Of a DNA stretch of 24,968 nucleotides, positions 14,403-21,995 are shown in pieces. A model generated the notes under the pieces. That model was not told where the DNA came from. It made no database searches and saw only the letters and a list, made by a program, of their open reading frames with translations. The stretch comes from a virus: the IMG/VR virus record IMGVR_UViG_3300010885_057220, positions 1 to 24,968 of that record; one strand, 5' to 3'. A program made the translations under genes and the position numbers. Each line of letters starts with the position of its first letter. Positions within the stretch are counted from its first letter, which is position 1.

Positions 14403-15707
14403 ATGGCCGATAATATTAATAATAGCATTACAAATGCGTTACAGAGTGTGCTAGGAGATTCTAGTACCTTAAAATCGTATGTTGCTAACCAGCCTGTTAG
14501 TACGGAGCAGGTACAAACTAAAGCACCAGAAAGTAGTATAGTTAATAATATTGAGCCTAGTGTTCCTACTGATAATACCCCTATTGATAATAATCCTGTA
14601 CCTACAGATAATAACCTTGGAGAGGTTAAACAAGTACCTAATAACAGTACTACTTCTACTAAACCAGAATTAACTGTAACACCTAATTTTCCTATTAGTG
14701 TTCCTCCAGAACAACCTACCAGCAGTACACCAATTGTTGTTAACAATGATGACATACTTAAAAAAATATCATCTATACAAGACTCATTAAATCGTTCTCC
14801 TTTAGAGGAACCTAAAGCACCTGATTTAACTAAAAAAGAAAATGATGTCGTACAACCTGTAAATACATCAAAAGATAATTCATCTCTTTTTACCCCTACA
14901 ACACCTAAGGTTACACCTGTTGAAAATAAAGATCTCACTACAGCAACTTCTCTTAAAGAAAATGTAAATACTGAACCTGTACCTACAGAAAAAGTAACTC
15001 CTACTGTTCAACCTTCTTTAGAAAAAACTACCCCTACAGAGAATATAGTACCTACTGTTCAGCCTACTTTAGAGGAAACCACTCCGGTAGCTAAGGCTGA
15101 ACAACCTATTAATACTGATAACGTTGAGCCTGCTAAAAATTATTATACTACATATAATATACCTCTTAATCCACAACCCGATAAATCTTTAGATACAACT
15201 AAAATAAATGAACAGGTAGATGATAGTAATATAAAGTTAGAAGATGTATTTAACCGTGTTAATAAACAAGACGTAGCACCTCTTACCGATAATGTAGAGC
15301 CTACTATTTTTAATAGTTCTAAACCTCTTACAGAACAACCTCCACAATTACCTAATACAACTTCAACAGTAGATAAAGATAATATTACACCTTCTTCCAT
15401 TACTCCTTCTTCTCTTAACACTGAAACAGAACCAAATAATTTATCTCCGTTAAGTGATATCACTTTAGATCATACTCCTACTTTTAAAGAGATAGCAAGT
15501 AATACCGGTCATACAAACAAGTTAATTGAGAATTTAACAAAGGCTGTTTACACCATGGCTAAGAGTACAGCAGGTAATTCTGTTTCCATGCCCCCGATGC
15601 CAGTACAAATGCCTTCTTCCGGAGGCAGTCAAATGAATGCTGTACCTGATGCCGTTAACGCAACTTACAGCGGTATGATACCTACTGTACGTAGCAAATT
15701 TTTATAA
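14403..15707 (+). CDS. large intrinsically disordered Pro/Thr/Asn-rich protein at the tape-measure position
   Basis: 434 residues, mostly low-complexity Pro, Thr, Asn, Val, Glu and Lys. Short helical islands occur at the N-terminus (INNSITNALQSVLGD), near 118-130 (DDILKKISSIQDSLN), and near 361-390 (FKEIASNTGHTNKLIENLTK, then AVYTMAKS). A 17-residue unit is repeated in tandem at 194-210 and 211-227 (PTEKVTPTVQPSLEKTT and PTENIVPTVQPTLEETT). It lies between the gp26/51-like and gp48/54-like genes, where T4 has genes 27-29 including the tape measure gp29. Composition is unlike the helical tape measures, so the function is unknown; a virion or scaffold role is plausible. Confidence 0.55.
   Translation: MADNINNSITNALQSVLGDSSTLKSYVANQPVSTEQVQTKAPESSIVNNIEPSVPTDNTPIDNNPVPTDNNLGEVKQVPNNSTTSTKPELTVTPNFPISVPPEQPTSSTPIVVNNDDILKKISSIQDSLNRSPLEEPKAPDLTKKENDVVQPVNTSKDNSSLFTPTTPKVTPVENKDLTTATSLKENVNTEPVPTEKVTPTVQPSLEKTTPTENIVPTVQPTLEETTPVAKAEQPINTDNVEPAKNYYTTYNIPLNPQPDKSLDTTKINEQVDDSNIKLEDVFNRVNKQDVAPLTDNVEPTIFNSSKPLTEQPPQLPNTTSTVDKDNITPSSITPSSLNTETEPNNLSPLSDITLDHTPTFKEIASNTGHTNKLIENLTKAVYTMAKSTAGNSVSMPPMPVQMPSSGGSQMNAVPDAVNATYSGMIPTVRSKFL
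14982..15083 (+). repeat. tandem 51-bp repeat (2 copies) inside the disordered protein gene
   Basis: Copies 14982-15032 and 15033-15083 encode 17-residue units differing at a few positions (PTEKVTPTVQ... and PTENIVPTVQ...). The nucleotide copies have diverged at synonymous and non-synonymous sites. Confidence 0.7.
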
Positions 15708-15710
15708 AAA

Positions 15711-16829
15711 ATGCCTCCTCCCTTTTTATATACAAAAACAGATATTACTTCACAGAATTCTGTTGATACAAAAAAATTAGCACCGTGGTTAAAACCATCT
15801 GTACCCGCTATTGATGTAATACAAGACTTTCCTTGGACATTAACTCCCACCTCTCAAAAAGCACGTGAGAGTGCCCCTGTAATTTACTTAAATGAATACT
15901 ATCAATTAGAAACTCAGCTTAATCAATCTCTATTACCTTACGGTAGAGATAAAGTAGGCCAGGGCGGTTTAACTGATTTAACCTCTGCATTGAGTATTCT
16001 CGGTCAATATTCCTCTATAGATGCTAACACTGAATATTTATATGAAGGACTTTTCGATCATTTTACAGACCGTAAAGGTTTTAGTTATAAACTACCTTAC
16101 TTTACTGAAAGTTATTTTGATTTAGATAATACTTGGCAAAGAACAGATATTTTAGATACTTTATTAAGTATACAAGAAGAGATAGGTGGTTTTGTTCAAG
16201 GAGGAATTAAAAATGTAGTAGATACTGTTAAAACAGCACTTAAAAAGGAAATAGAAGAAAAAAAAGGTGGCGGTTTATCAGATTATCTTAATAAAATGCC
16301 TAGAATTTTAAAAGACATAGAAAGGTTTAATTTAGCGTCTCAAAATCCTGCAGTAGGCTTAATGGATCCACCAAGTGTCTGGCAGTCTACAGCACAAAGA
16401 CAGTATACGTTTCAATTCCCTCTTTATAATATAGCTGTACTTAATAGTTCAAATAGTGTAGATGCAATTGTTAAAAATTGGGAAATCTGTTATATTTTAA
16501 CATATCAAAATTTAGTTAATAAAAAGAATTTTTATTCAGGTATACCTCCAGTATTTTATGAAGTTACTATTCCAGGTATACATTACAGTAAAGCAAGTTA
16601 CATAAGTGATCTTAGTATAAGCAATGTAGGTAATATAAGAGTGTTACGTTTACCTATAGATGGTGCTGCTCTTACTGATGTTAACGTACCTGATGCCTAT
16701 ATGATATCTATCACGTTAACAGACTTTCTTATGCCTAGTAAAAATTTACTTGATGCAGCTGTTAATTTTAAAGTAACAAGTAATATTATCGCAACAACCA
16801 CAAATCCGTTAGGAGCAGCAACAAGATAA
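15711..16829 (+). CDS. baseplate tail-tube junction protein, gp48/gp54 family (copy 1)
   Basis: 372 residues. Shared segments with the next gene: DVIQDFPWTLTP near residue 42, APVIYLNEYYQLE, LYEGLFDH...GFSYKLPYF, and a C-terminal tube-like domain with FQFPLYNI, VKNWEICYILTYQNLVNKKN, PPVFYEVTIPGIHYSKASYI and VPDAYMISITLTDF. FPLFNT-type and IPG segments are typical of T4 gp48 and gp54, the proteins that cap the hub and start tube growth. The centre (about 160-205) holds a Lys/Glu-rich helix, unlike copy 2. The start is 3 nt after the previous stop. Confidence 0.65.
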   Translation: MPPPFLYTKTDITSQNSVDTKKLAPWLKPSVPAIDVIQDFPWTLTPTSQKARESAPVIYLNEYYQLETQLNQSLLPYGRDKVGQGGLTDLTSALSILGQYSSIDANTEYLYEGLFDHFTDRKGFSYKLPYFTESYFDLDNTWQRTDILDTLLSIQEEIGGFVQGGIKNVVDTVKTALKKEIEEKKGGGLSDYLNKMPRILKDIERFNLASQNPAVGLMDPPSVWQSTAQRQYTFQFPLYNIAVLNSSNSVDAIVKNWEICYILTYQNLVNKKNFYSGIPPVFYEVTIPGIHYSKASYISDLSISNVGNIRVLRLPIDGAALTDVNVPDAYMISITLTDFLMPSKNLLDAAVNFKVTSNIIATTTNPLGAATR

Positions 16830-16833
16830 TAAT

Positions 16834-18099
16834 ATGGCTGAAATAAGAAGATTATTTAATAGATCTCAAGCTAATGCAGTACCAGGTTACACTAACCCCT
16901 TAGGTACTACAAAACCGCAAACCCCTTTAGGTCTTGCACCTATATTAACTGTAGGAGGAGAAGGGCCTGATATTGATGTTGTTAAAAATTTTCCTTGGAC
17001 ACTTACCCCTCAAAGCTCCCCTGCAAGAGATGAAACTCCTTACATAAGACTACAAGAATATTATTTACTTGATTCGTATATTGATCAACTTTTTAGTGCC
17101 TACGCTACAAAACCTGCAAATGCTCAAGATATTTTAGATCTAATTGATACACCAGGATTATTAACAGGAAAACAATTATATGATGGACTTTATGATCATA
17201 AAAACCCTACAGGCTTTAGTTATAAGTTACCGTTTTTTAGCTCTAACTATCTAACAACAAGTAATAGCTGGACAGAAAAAGCTATGTATGAAGAAATAAT
17301 TAGCTTACAAAAAATATCTTCATCAATAGAAGCAGGAGGCGCTGCAGGAGCAGTAGGTGCAGGTCTCGGTCTTGCACTTGGTGGTGAAGCCTCTCCAATG
17401 GTTTCTATGTATACTTTTGGAACAAAGGGAGCATCTCTTGGAGCAAAATTAGGTTCAGCTAGTGTTGTAACAGAAAAATTAATACAACAACTTGAAATAG
17501 GGTTAAAAAATGCTGCAGGTAGATTAGGGGACCCGGCTTTAGATGTACCGCATATTTGGAATACTACAACCCCTCGTACCCATAATGTAACTTTTCCTTT
17601 GTTTAATATTTTAGATACTGCTTCTATTGTAAGAAATTGGGATCTATGTCATTTACTCTGCTATCAAAATCTCTATAATAAACGTAATCTATTTACAGGT
17701 TTACCTCCTGTATTTTATGAAATAACTATACCAGGCGTTCACTATTGTAAAGCGGGGTATGTAAGTAAACTCAGTATACAAAACATCGGTAACATACGTA
17801 GTTATGGTTTACCAATAGGTGCAGATGGAAGTAATGTACCGGTTAATGTACCTGATGTATATCTTATTAATATGACAATAAATGACTTTTTTATACCGAG
17901 TAAAAATTTCTTAGATGCAATAGCCAGTCCTACAAAAGTAACTACTTTAAATAAATTTGCTCAAATAGATGGTAAAGATGTTTCAATAAACGGTAAAGAT
18001 TACTTTAGAACCTCAAACGGCGCTCTTATACCTGTAGGTAGCGGATCTACCTCTGATAAGCCTGATCGTACAGATTTTAAGAGAGAAAAACATCAATAA
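16834..18099 (+). CDS. baseplate tail-tube junction protein, gp48/gp54 family (copy 2)
   Basis: 421 residues, a clear paralogue of the preceding gene: DVVKNFPWTLTPQS, TPYIRLQEYYLLD, LYDGLYDHKNPTGFSYKLPFF, VTFPLFNI, VRNWDLCHLLCYQNLYNKRN, PPVFYEITIPGVHYCKAGY and VPDVYLINMTINDFF line up in order. It differs by a Gly/Ala-rich hydrophobic segment at about 167-210 (EAGGAAGAVGAGLGLALGG and on), glycine-zipper-like, and by an extra C-terminal tail of about 45 residues. In T4 the neighbouring genes 48 and 54 are likewise paralogues, so this pair probably takes both roles; which copy is which cannot be told from here. Confidence 0.65.
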   Translation: MAEIRRLFNRSQANAVPGYTNPLGTTKPQTPLGLAPILTVGGEGPDIDVVKNFPWTLTPQSSPARDETPYIRLQEYYLLDSYIDQLFSAYATKPANAQDILDLIDTPGLLTGKQLYDGLYDHKNPTGFSYKLPFFSSNYLTTSNSWTEKAMYEEIISLQKISSSIEAGGAAGAVGAGLGLALGGEASPMVSMYTFGTKGASLGAKLGSASVVTEKLIQQLEIGLKNAAGRLGDPALDVPHIWNTTTPRTHNVTFPLFNILDTASIVRNWDLCHLLCYQNLYNKRNLFTGLPPVFYEITIPGVHYCKAGYVSKLSIQNIGNIRSYGLPIGADGSNVPVNVPDVYLINMTINDFFIPSKNFLDAIASPTKVTTLNKFAQIDGKDVSINGKDYFRTSNGALIPVGSGSTSDKPDRTDFKREKHQ

Positions 18100-18102
18100 A
18101 TA
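18096..18102 (+). promoter_or_regulatory. T4-late-type promoter box ATAAATA, leaderless geometry
   Basis: ATAAATA overlapping the previous stop codon, exactly 5 nt (ACTAT) before the ATG at 18108. Confidence 0.5.
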
Positions 18103-18107
18103 ACTAT

Positions 18108-18458
18108 ATGAAACAAAATAACATTCAAGATTTACCATTATTAACGCAAGATCGTTATGAAAATATCTTTAATGTGTATCAAGATGAAAATAATAACTAT
18201 TATTACAATCTTTTAAATACTATTGTTTTACCGTCTAATTTACCTGATTCTCTTTTTACTAGTTACATAACTAAACCTGGAGATACCTTACCGTTTATTT
18301 CGTATAAAAACTATGATACTATTAACCTATGGTGGGCAATATGTATAGCTAATAATATAACAAACCCTATTGATCCTCTTGATTCAGGAATCGTATTAAG
18401 ATTACCCGGTGTACCTATTTTACGGGAAATAATAAATCAAATAAATTATGCCTCTTGA
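18108..18458 (+). CDS. 53: baseplate wedge protein, gp53-like (LysM-type segment)
   Basis: 116 residues, shorter than T4 gp53 (196). The middle carries the gp53/LysM-like pattern: ITKPGDTLPFISYKNYDTINLWWAICIANNITNPIDPLDSGIVLRLP, meaning a GDT start, a short helix, the WWAI motif, an Asn-rich turn and a final strand. gp53 joins baseplate wedges around the hub in T4. Its last 11 nt overlap the hub gene start, so translation is probably coupled. A late box lies 5 nt upstream of the ATG. Confidence 0.6.
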   Translation: MKQNNIQDLPLLTQDRYENIFNVYQDENNNYYYNLLNTIVLPSNLPDSLFTSYITKPGDTLPFISYKNYDTINLWWAICIANNITNPIDPLDSGIVLRLPGVPILREIINQINYAS

Positions 18459-20154
18459 AACTCCTACATCTAGCTTCATAACTACTAAAGTAGCGTCAAC
18501 AAATTTAATTAGTGAATACGCTTTTAATAATCATTTACATGAAATAGAAATATACATTCGTAATGAATCCGGTATCTATAATATAGCTCCTACTAGTATA
18601 TTATCTTTAAATTTAGAAAACTCATTATCAAATTGGGTTGTAAACGGTGATTTAACCGTTCTTTATAGTAACGAATTAGGGGAATATTTAAACGGTAATT
18701 TTGCATTCCGTAATGATGGCAACGATCTCTTACGTTTAAGAATAATACCAAAAAATCAAAAATTACCGGGTCAATACAACTCTTTAAATTTAGATAAAAA
18801 AGTCTGGGAACTTAACTACATCTTTTCGATTTACAATGTAGAGGATACAACACCTCAAACTGGAGGCAACTCTACATCTCAAGTACTTAAAAAGTATAGA
18901 AAGTTTTACTTCTGGGATGTTCGTTACCAGAAAATGATAACAAAAAGTATTGAGTATTCTACAGCAACAAGTGAACGAAATCCTTATAGTAAGTCAGCTA
19001 GTACAACAAGTGATGAAACCCGTTCTTTAGATACCGATCTTGCAATGCACGATATTATTAACAAGGCCTTAGGTTATGATCCTTTATTATCTAAAACTGG
19101 ACTTGAGCAAGACCCTAAAAATAGTTGGGAAAAAGGAGCTACTAAATTATTTTATACATCTCCTGCTGCATGTAATTCACTTGAAGATTTAATGTATATT
19201 TACAGTAGACATACAAGCTCTAGTTCACCAGACGATTTTTCAATATTAGATATAGAAAGAGGTAACGGCGATTTAGGATATTTTTCTCTTCGCTCTCTTT
19301 CAAAATATTTTGAAAAAGCAGGTAGTAGTAGTAAAGCACCTGGTGAGTACCAATTAGAACATTTTTATTTACAATCTGATACTAAAAAGAAAACTGGTAT
19401 CGGTACCTATCGTGCCCCTAGATCAAATGCTGTACCAAATAGAGATTTAACATTTAGAGATTATAGTTATATTATCAAATACGAATTTGTAGATATATCT
19501 CCCATTGTTCATTCAAAAGCTTTTGTTACTACACCTGTTTACTCTTTTGATTTTGCCCAAAGACAGTACAATGTCGAATTTAAAAATAACAGTGTATCTA
19601 GAGCTGAAGATTTTTTTAATCAACATTATATTAACTATCTTTTCAAGAGAGGTAATACAAGCGGTAATAACTTTTTATTAAAGACAGACGATCTAAATAA
19701 ACAAAACAACTATAATATTAACCCTGTTTATTCCCTTTACGGTAGTAGTGCTGATGTTCAATCTCGTAATCCAGATGGGCTACATAATTTATTACGTACA
19801 GGTTTATTTCAAAATACGTGTATTAGCTTTACAGTCCCCGGACTTACAATGCGTGAACCTGGAAAGTTTATAGCTATAGATAGACCTGAAGGAAGTATGG
19901 ATGGTTCATTTGATGATAAGCTTTGTGGTCAATGGTTTGTAATAAACGTTATACATACATTTTCTAATGGAGCTTATTATAATAACATTACTGCCGTTAA
20001 AATACATAGGTTTCAGGGTATATCTTATTTTAATAATGCTCAGAACTTTAGCAATTTACAAAAAGGTTATACCCCCCCTATTCAGCCAACATCAAAATTC
20101 GCTCCCTTCAATAACGCTTCAAATTTTAGTAATTTAAATAAAACTTTTCAATAA
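18448..20154 (+). CDS. 27: baseplate hub protein, gp27-like
   Basis: 568 residues (T4 gp27 has 391). The C-terminal region has the hub/late-control pattern: CISFTVPGLTMREPGKFIAI, DDKLCGQWFVINVIHTFSNG, YYNNITAVKIHRF, that is, a barrel with a pGxxi strand, then a (S/C)GxWfV strand and the vxHxf strand. N-terminal and middle parts (YAFNNHLHEIEIYIRNESG; YPYSFDFAQRQYNVEFK-type strands) fit the remaining hub domains. The last about 40 residues contain two FNNAxNFSNL repeats, probably an exposed tail. The start overlaps the gp53-like gene. The hub sits on the central spike and below the tube; no gp5 spike gene is in this window. Confidence 0.6.
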   Translation: MPLETPTSSFITTKVASTNLISEYAFNNHLHEIEIYIRNESGIYNIAPTSILSLNLENSLSNWVVNGDLTVLYSNELGEYLNGNFAFRNDGNDLLRLRIIPKNQKLPGQYNSLNLDKKVWELNYIFSIYNVEDTTPQTGGNSTSQVLKKYRKFYFWDVRYQKMITKSIEYSTATSERNPYSKSASTTSDETRSLDTDLAMHDIINKALGYDPLLSKTGLEQDPKNSWEKGATKLFYTSPAACNSLEDLMYIYSRHTSSSSPDDFSILDIERGNGDLGYFSLRSLSKYFEKAGSSSKAPGEYQLEHFYLQSDTKKKTGIGTYRAPRSNAVPNRDLTFRDYSYIIKYEFVDISPIVHSKAFVTTPVYSFDFAQRQYNVEFKNNSVSRAEDFFNQHYINYLFKRGNTSGNNFLLKTDDLNKQNNYNINPVYSLYGSSADVQSRNPDGLHNLLRTGLFQNTCISFTVPGLTMREPGKFIAIDRPEGSMDGSFDDKLCGQWFVINVIHTFSNGAYYNNITAVKIHRFQGISYFNNAQNFSNLQKGYTPPIQPTSKFAPFNNASNFSNLNKTFQ

Positions 20155-20159
20155 TAAAG

Positions 20160-20167
20160 TATAAATA
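20160..20167 (+). promoter_or_regulatory. perfect T4 late promoter box TATAAATA
   Basis: The only full TATAAATA among the boxes listed, 5 nt (AAATT) before the ATG at 20173. Confidence 0.6.
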
Positions 20168-20172
20168 AAATT

Positions 20173-20409
20173 ATGTTAAAATGTTTTACAACAATTGATT
20201 TAGTAGAAGGTTCATTTGTCGGTACAATTTATAATTCAAATACTAATACTGTTATATACAAGACAATACCTTACGAGAACCAATCTCAAGCTTTACAAGA
20301 TATAAACATATATCTTAAGACGTTAAAATCTCCAGACTCTGCACCTGTACCGATTTCTAATACTTTTACTCAAGTTACTCAAGAAGTAAGAAAGTGTTGC
20401 GGTCGTTAA
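20173..20409 (+). CDS. small hypothetical protein, 78 aa
   Basis: I do not recognise it. It has a short beta-like N-terminus (CFTTIDLVEGSFVGTIYNSNTN), a helix (YENQSQALQDINIYLKTLK) and ends in KCCGR. A perfect late promoter box precedes it, so it is likely a real late gene. Its stop overlaps by 4 nt the stop of the convergent gp44 gene on the other strand. The double cysteine near the C-terminus is the only unusual feature. Confidence 0.55.
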   Translation: MLKCFTTIDLVEGSFVGTIYNSNTNTVIYKTIPYENQSQALQDINIYLKTLKSPDSAPVPISNTFTQVTQEVRKCCGR

Positions 20410-21317
20410 AAAAGTTTCTGTAAACAGATACAGCAACTAAACCAGTTAATCTCTTTATCGATAACAATACTGTCTTTGTACATATACTCAGATATTAGAA
20501 TAAGACGTTCACTATCATTCTCTGTATTAAAGATAACTTCAAACATCTCTTTTAAGAGTTGTAAATAATCTCCAGAAAACTCTTGTTCCCTTTCTATAAC
20601 GTATTTACGTATAGTAGTAAGATCAGTCTTATCTTTAATTTTATGTACCACATTTTCTGCTAACCCTTTAACTTGATTATCTTTAATAACAAGGGTACCT
20701 GTATAAGAGAACTTCTGAATATCATTTAGAATACGTCGAAGATCAGGGTAACCATTCCTTACTAGTTCTACTAATCGACTCTTCTCAGTATCAGGTACAT
20801 TAATACTCTGCTGTTTAAGTACATAAACAACCCTATTTAAAACGCCATCTAAAGGAGGAGTTAAATTAAAAATCTGACATCTAGATTGTAAAGCAGGTAT
20901 TACCTTAAAAATATAATTACAGGTAAAGATAAAACGGGTATTAGATGAATACTCCTCAATAACGTTACGAAGAGCTTTCTGGGAATCTAACGATAAAGCA
21001 TCACACTCATCAAATAATACAACCTTTATCTTACCATCTAAAGACTTTGTAGATGAGAAACCAATAACTTTACTTCTAATAGTATCAATACCGTTTTCAT
21101 CTGATGCATTAATATAAAGATATTGACAATCTAGTACATCGCTTACAATAATCTTAGCAAGAGAGGTCTTACCAGTACCAGGGCTTCCGGCAAAGAGTAA
21201 ATTAGGAATTTCTTCTTTACCTTTTAAAGATAAAAAGTAATTCTTCTCTTCTGGGGTTAAAACAATATCATCTAAAGTCTTAGGACGATAACGCTCAACT
21301 AATAAATCTTGGAACAT
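20406..21317 (-). CDS. 44: sliding-clamp loader ATPase subunit, gp44-like
   Basis: 303 residues (T4 gp44 has 319). An AAA+ subunit that opens and loads the gp45 clamp. N-terminal VERYRPKTLDDIV, Walker A GSPGTGKT (about 44-51), Walker B VLFDECDAL (about 100-108), sensor 1 FTCN (131-134) and the SRC arginine-finger motif (145-147) are all present; a C-terminal helical collar follows. It lies on the opposite strand, with dut and a 54-aa ORF upstream of it. A TTGGCT-17-TATAAT promoter sits at the end of dut, so it can also be transcribed alone. The small loader subunit gp62 is not in view. Confidence 0.9.
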   Translation of the reverse strand: MFQDLLVERYRPKTLDDIVLTPEEKNYFLSLKGKEEIPNLLFAGSPGTGKTSLAKIIVSDVLDCQYLYINASDENGIDTIRSKVIGFSSTKSLDGKIKVVLFDECDALSLDSQKALRNVIEEYSSNTRFIFTCNYIFKVIPALQSRCQIFNLTPPLDGVLNRVVYVLKQQSINVPDTEKSRLVELVRNGYPDLRRILNDIQKFSYTGTLVIKDNQVKGLAENVVHKIKDKTDLTTIRKYVIEREQEFSGDYLQLLKEMFEVIFNTENDSERLILISEYMYKDSIVIDKEINWFSCCICLQKLF

Positions 21318-21323
21318 GTAGCT

Positions 21324-21352
21324 ATTATACGCTTATTTTCCAGAAGAGCCAA
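21324..21352 (-). promoter_or_regulatory. candidate sigma70-type promoter for gp44
   Basis: On the minus strand TTGGCT (21352-21347), a 17-nt spacer and TATAAT (21329-21324), then 6 nt to the gp44 ATG. The -35 lies in the 3' end of dut. The geometry again predicts a transcript starting at or next to the ATG. Confidence 0.4.
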
Positions 21353-21788
21353 ATCCTTTTTCACCTCTTTGAGCAGGAATAATTTCTTCAATAAAAGAAA
21401 CTTTTGTTTCCCATACTCGTTCAATCTTAATCTGAGCAGTACGTTCATCCTTCTTTACGGTATAATCGTTGTCAGTAAAATTATACATCTTAACCCCTAA
21501 ATCCCCTCGATAACCATTATCGATTTCGCCTAAATGAGGTTGAAGCCCGGCCTTAAAACCAAGACCTGAACGAGGTCGAATAACAAATCCGTAGCCAGGT
21601 GAAATATAACCACAAGTTAATCCTACAGGAACAACAGCACTACCTCTAGCAGGTATAGTAGTATCTTCTACCGAGTAGAGATCAAAGCAGTTATCTTCAT
21701 CGTATGCCTTTGTAGGAAGTTTAGCATCTAAATGAGTTTTAACAAACTTAACCTCAACAGGACATTGAGTATAGCTAACGTTATTCAT
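21333..21788 (-). CDS. dut: dUTP diphosphatase (trimeric dUTPase)
   Basis: 151 residues, the usual trimeric dUTPase size. It hydrolyses dUTP to dUMP and PPi, keeping uracil out of DNA and supplying dTMP synthesis. The five motifs appear in order: I DNCFDLYS (about 32-39), II RPRSGLG (71-77), III GEIDNGYRGDLGV (87-99, catalytic Asp90 with Tyr93), IV RTAQIKIERV (116-125), V RGEKGFGSSG (141-150, the mobile arm). Motif III reads IDNGYRG, versus the common IDSDYRG. It overlaps the 54-aa ORF by 8 nt upstream and is followed by gp44 after 15 nt. Confidence 0.95.
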   Translation of the reverse strand: MNNVSYTQCPVEVKFVKTHLDAKLPTKAYDEDNCFDLYSVEDTTIPARGSAVVPVGLTCGYISPGYGFVIRPRSGLGFKAGLQPHLGEIDNGYRGDLGVKMYNFTDNDYTVKKDERTAQIKIERVWETKVSFIEEIIPAQRGEKGFGSSGK

Positions 21789-21945
21789 TGATAAGCTTAC
21801 GTCCAGTATACTCCCCTTGCTTCACTTCTCCAATAGGTTGTTGTCCAGGCTTAACAGCATTTGCCTGAAGCCAGGCAATGAGTGCGTCAGTCTTTTCCCT
21901 TGGTACAATAAAAGTACCATACATAGTATTTACAGTGATTTCCAT
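21781..21945 (-). CDS. small hypothetical protein, 54 aa, upstream of dut
   Basis: The start chosen is the ATG at 21945 (MEITVNTMYGTFIVPREKTD). A longer in-frame start at 22044 would run through the divergent promoter region and into the terminase gene on the other strand, so it is unlikely. The product has a strand pair, a helix DALIAWLQANAV, and a Gly/Gln-rich end. It overlaps dut by 8 nt, which suggests translational coupling. Function unknown. Confidence 0.55.
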   Translation of the reverse strand: MEITVNTMYGTFIVPREKTDALIAWLQANAVKPGQQPIGEVKQGEYTGRKLINE

Positions 21946-21952
21946 ATACAAT

Positions 21953-21980
21953 ATATTAGCAGATAGTTTAAGAATATCAA
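21953..21980 (-). promoter_or_regulatory. candidate early promoter for the 54-aa ORF/dut/gp44 operon
   Basis: On the minus strand TTGATA (21980-21975), a 16-nt spacer and TAATAT (21958-21953), then 7 nt to the ATG at 21945. It lies in the 50-bp divergent region before the + strand terminase gene. Confidence 0.4.
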
Positions 21981-21995
21981 CTACGAGCTTAATTA

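Noticed and set aside
14399-14938. 179-aa minus-strand open frame rich in Gly, Leu, Ser and Val
   Set aside because: It is the antisense of the low-complexity disordered protein gene; repetitive Pro/Thr/Asn codons give long reverse frames by chance. No start context or promoter supports it.
15143-15463. 106-aa minus-strand open frame
   Set aside because: Another antisense shadow of the same low-complexity gene.
20407-20440. Possible terminator at the convergent end of the 78-aa ORF and gp44
   Set aside because: Only a very short CTGT/ACAG pairing is present; too weak to call.
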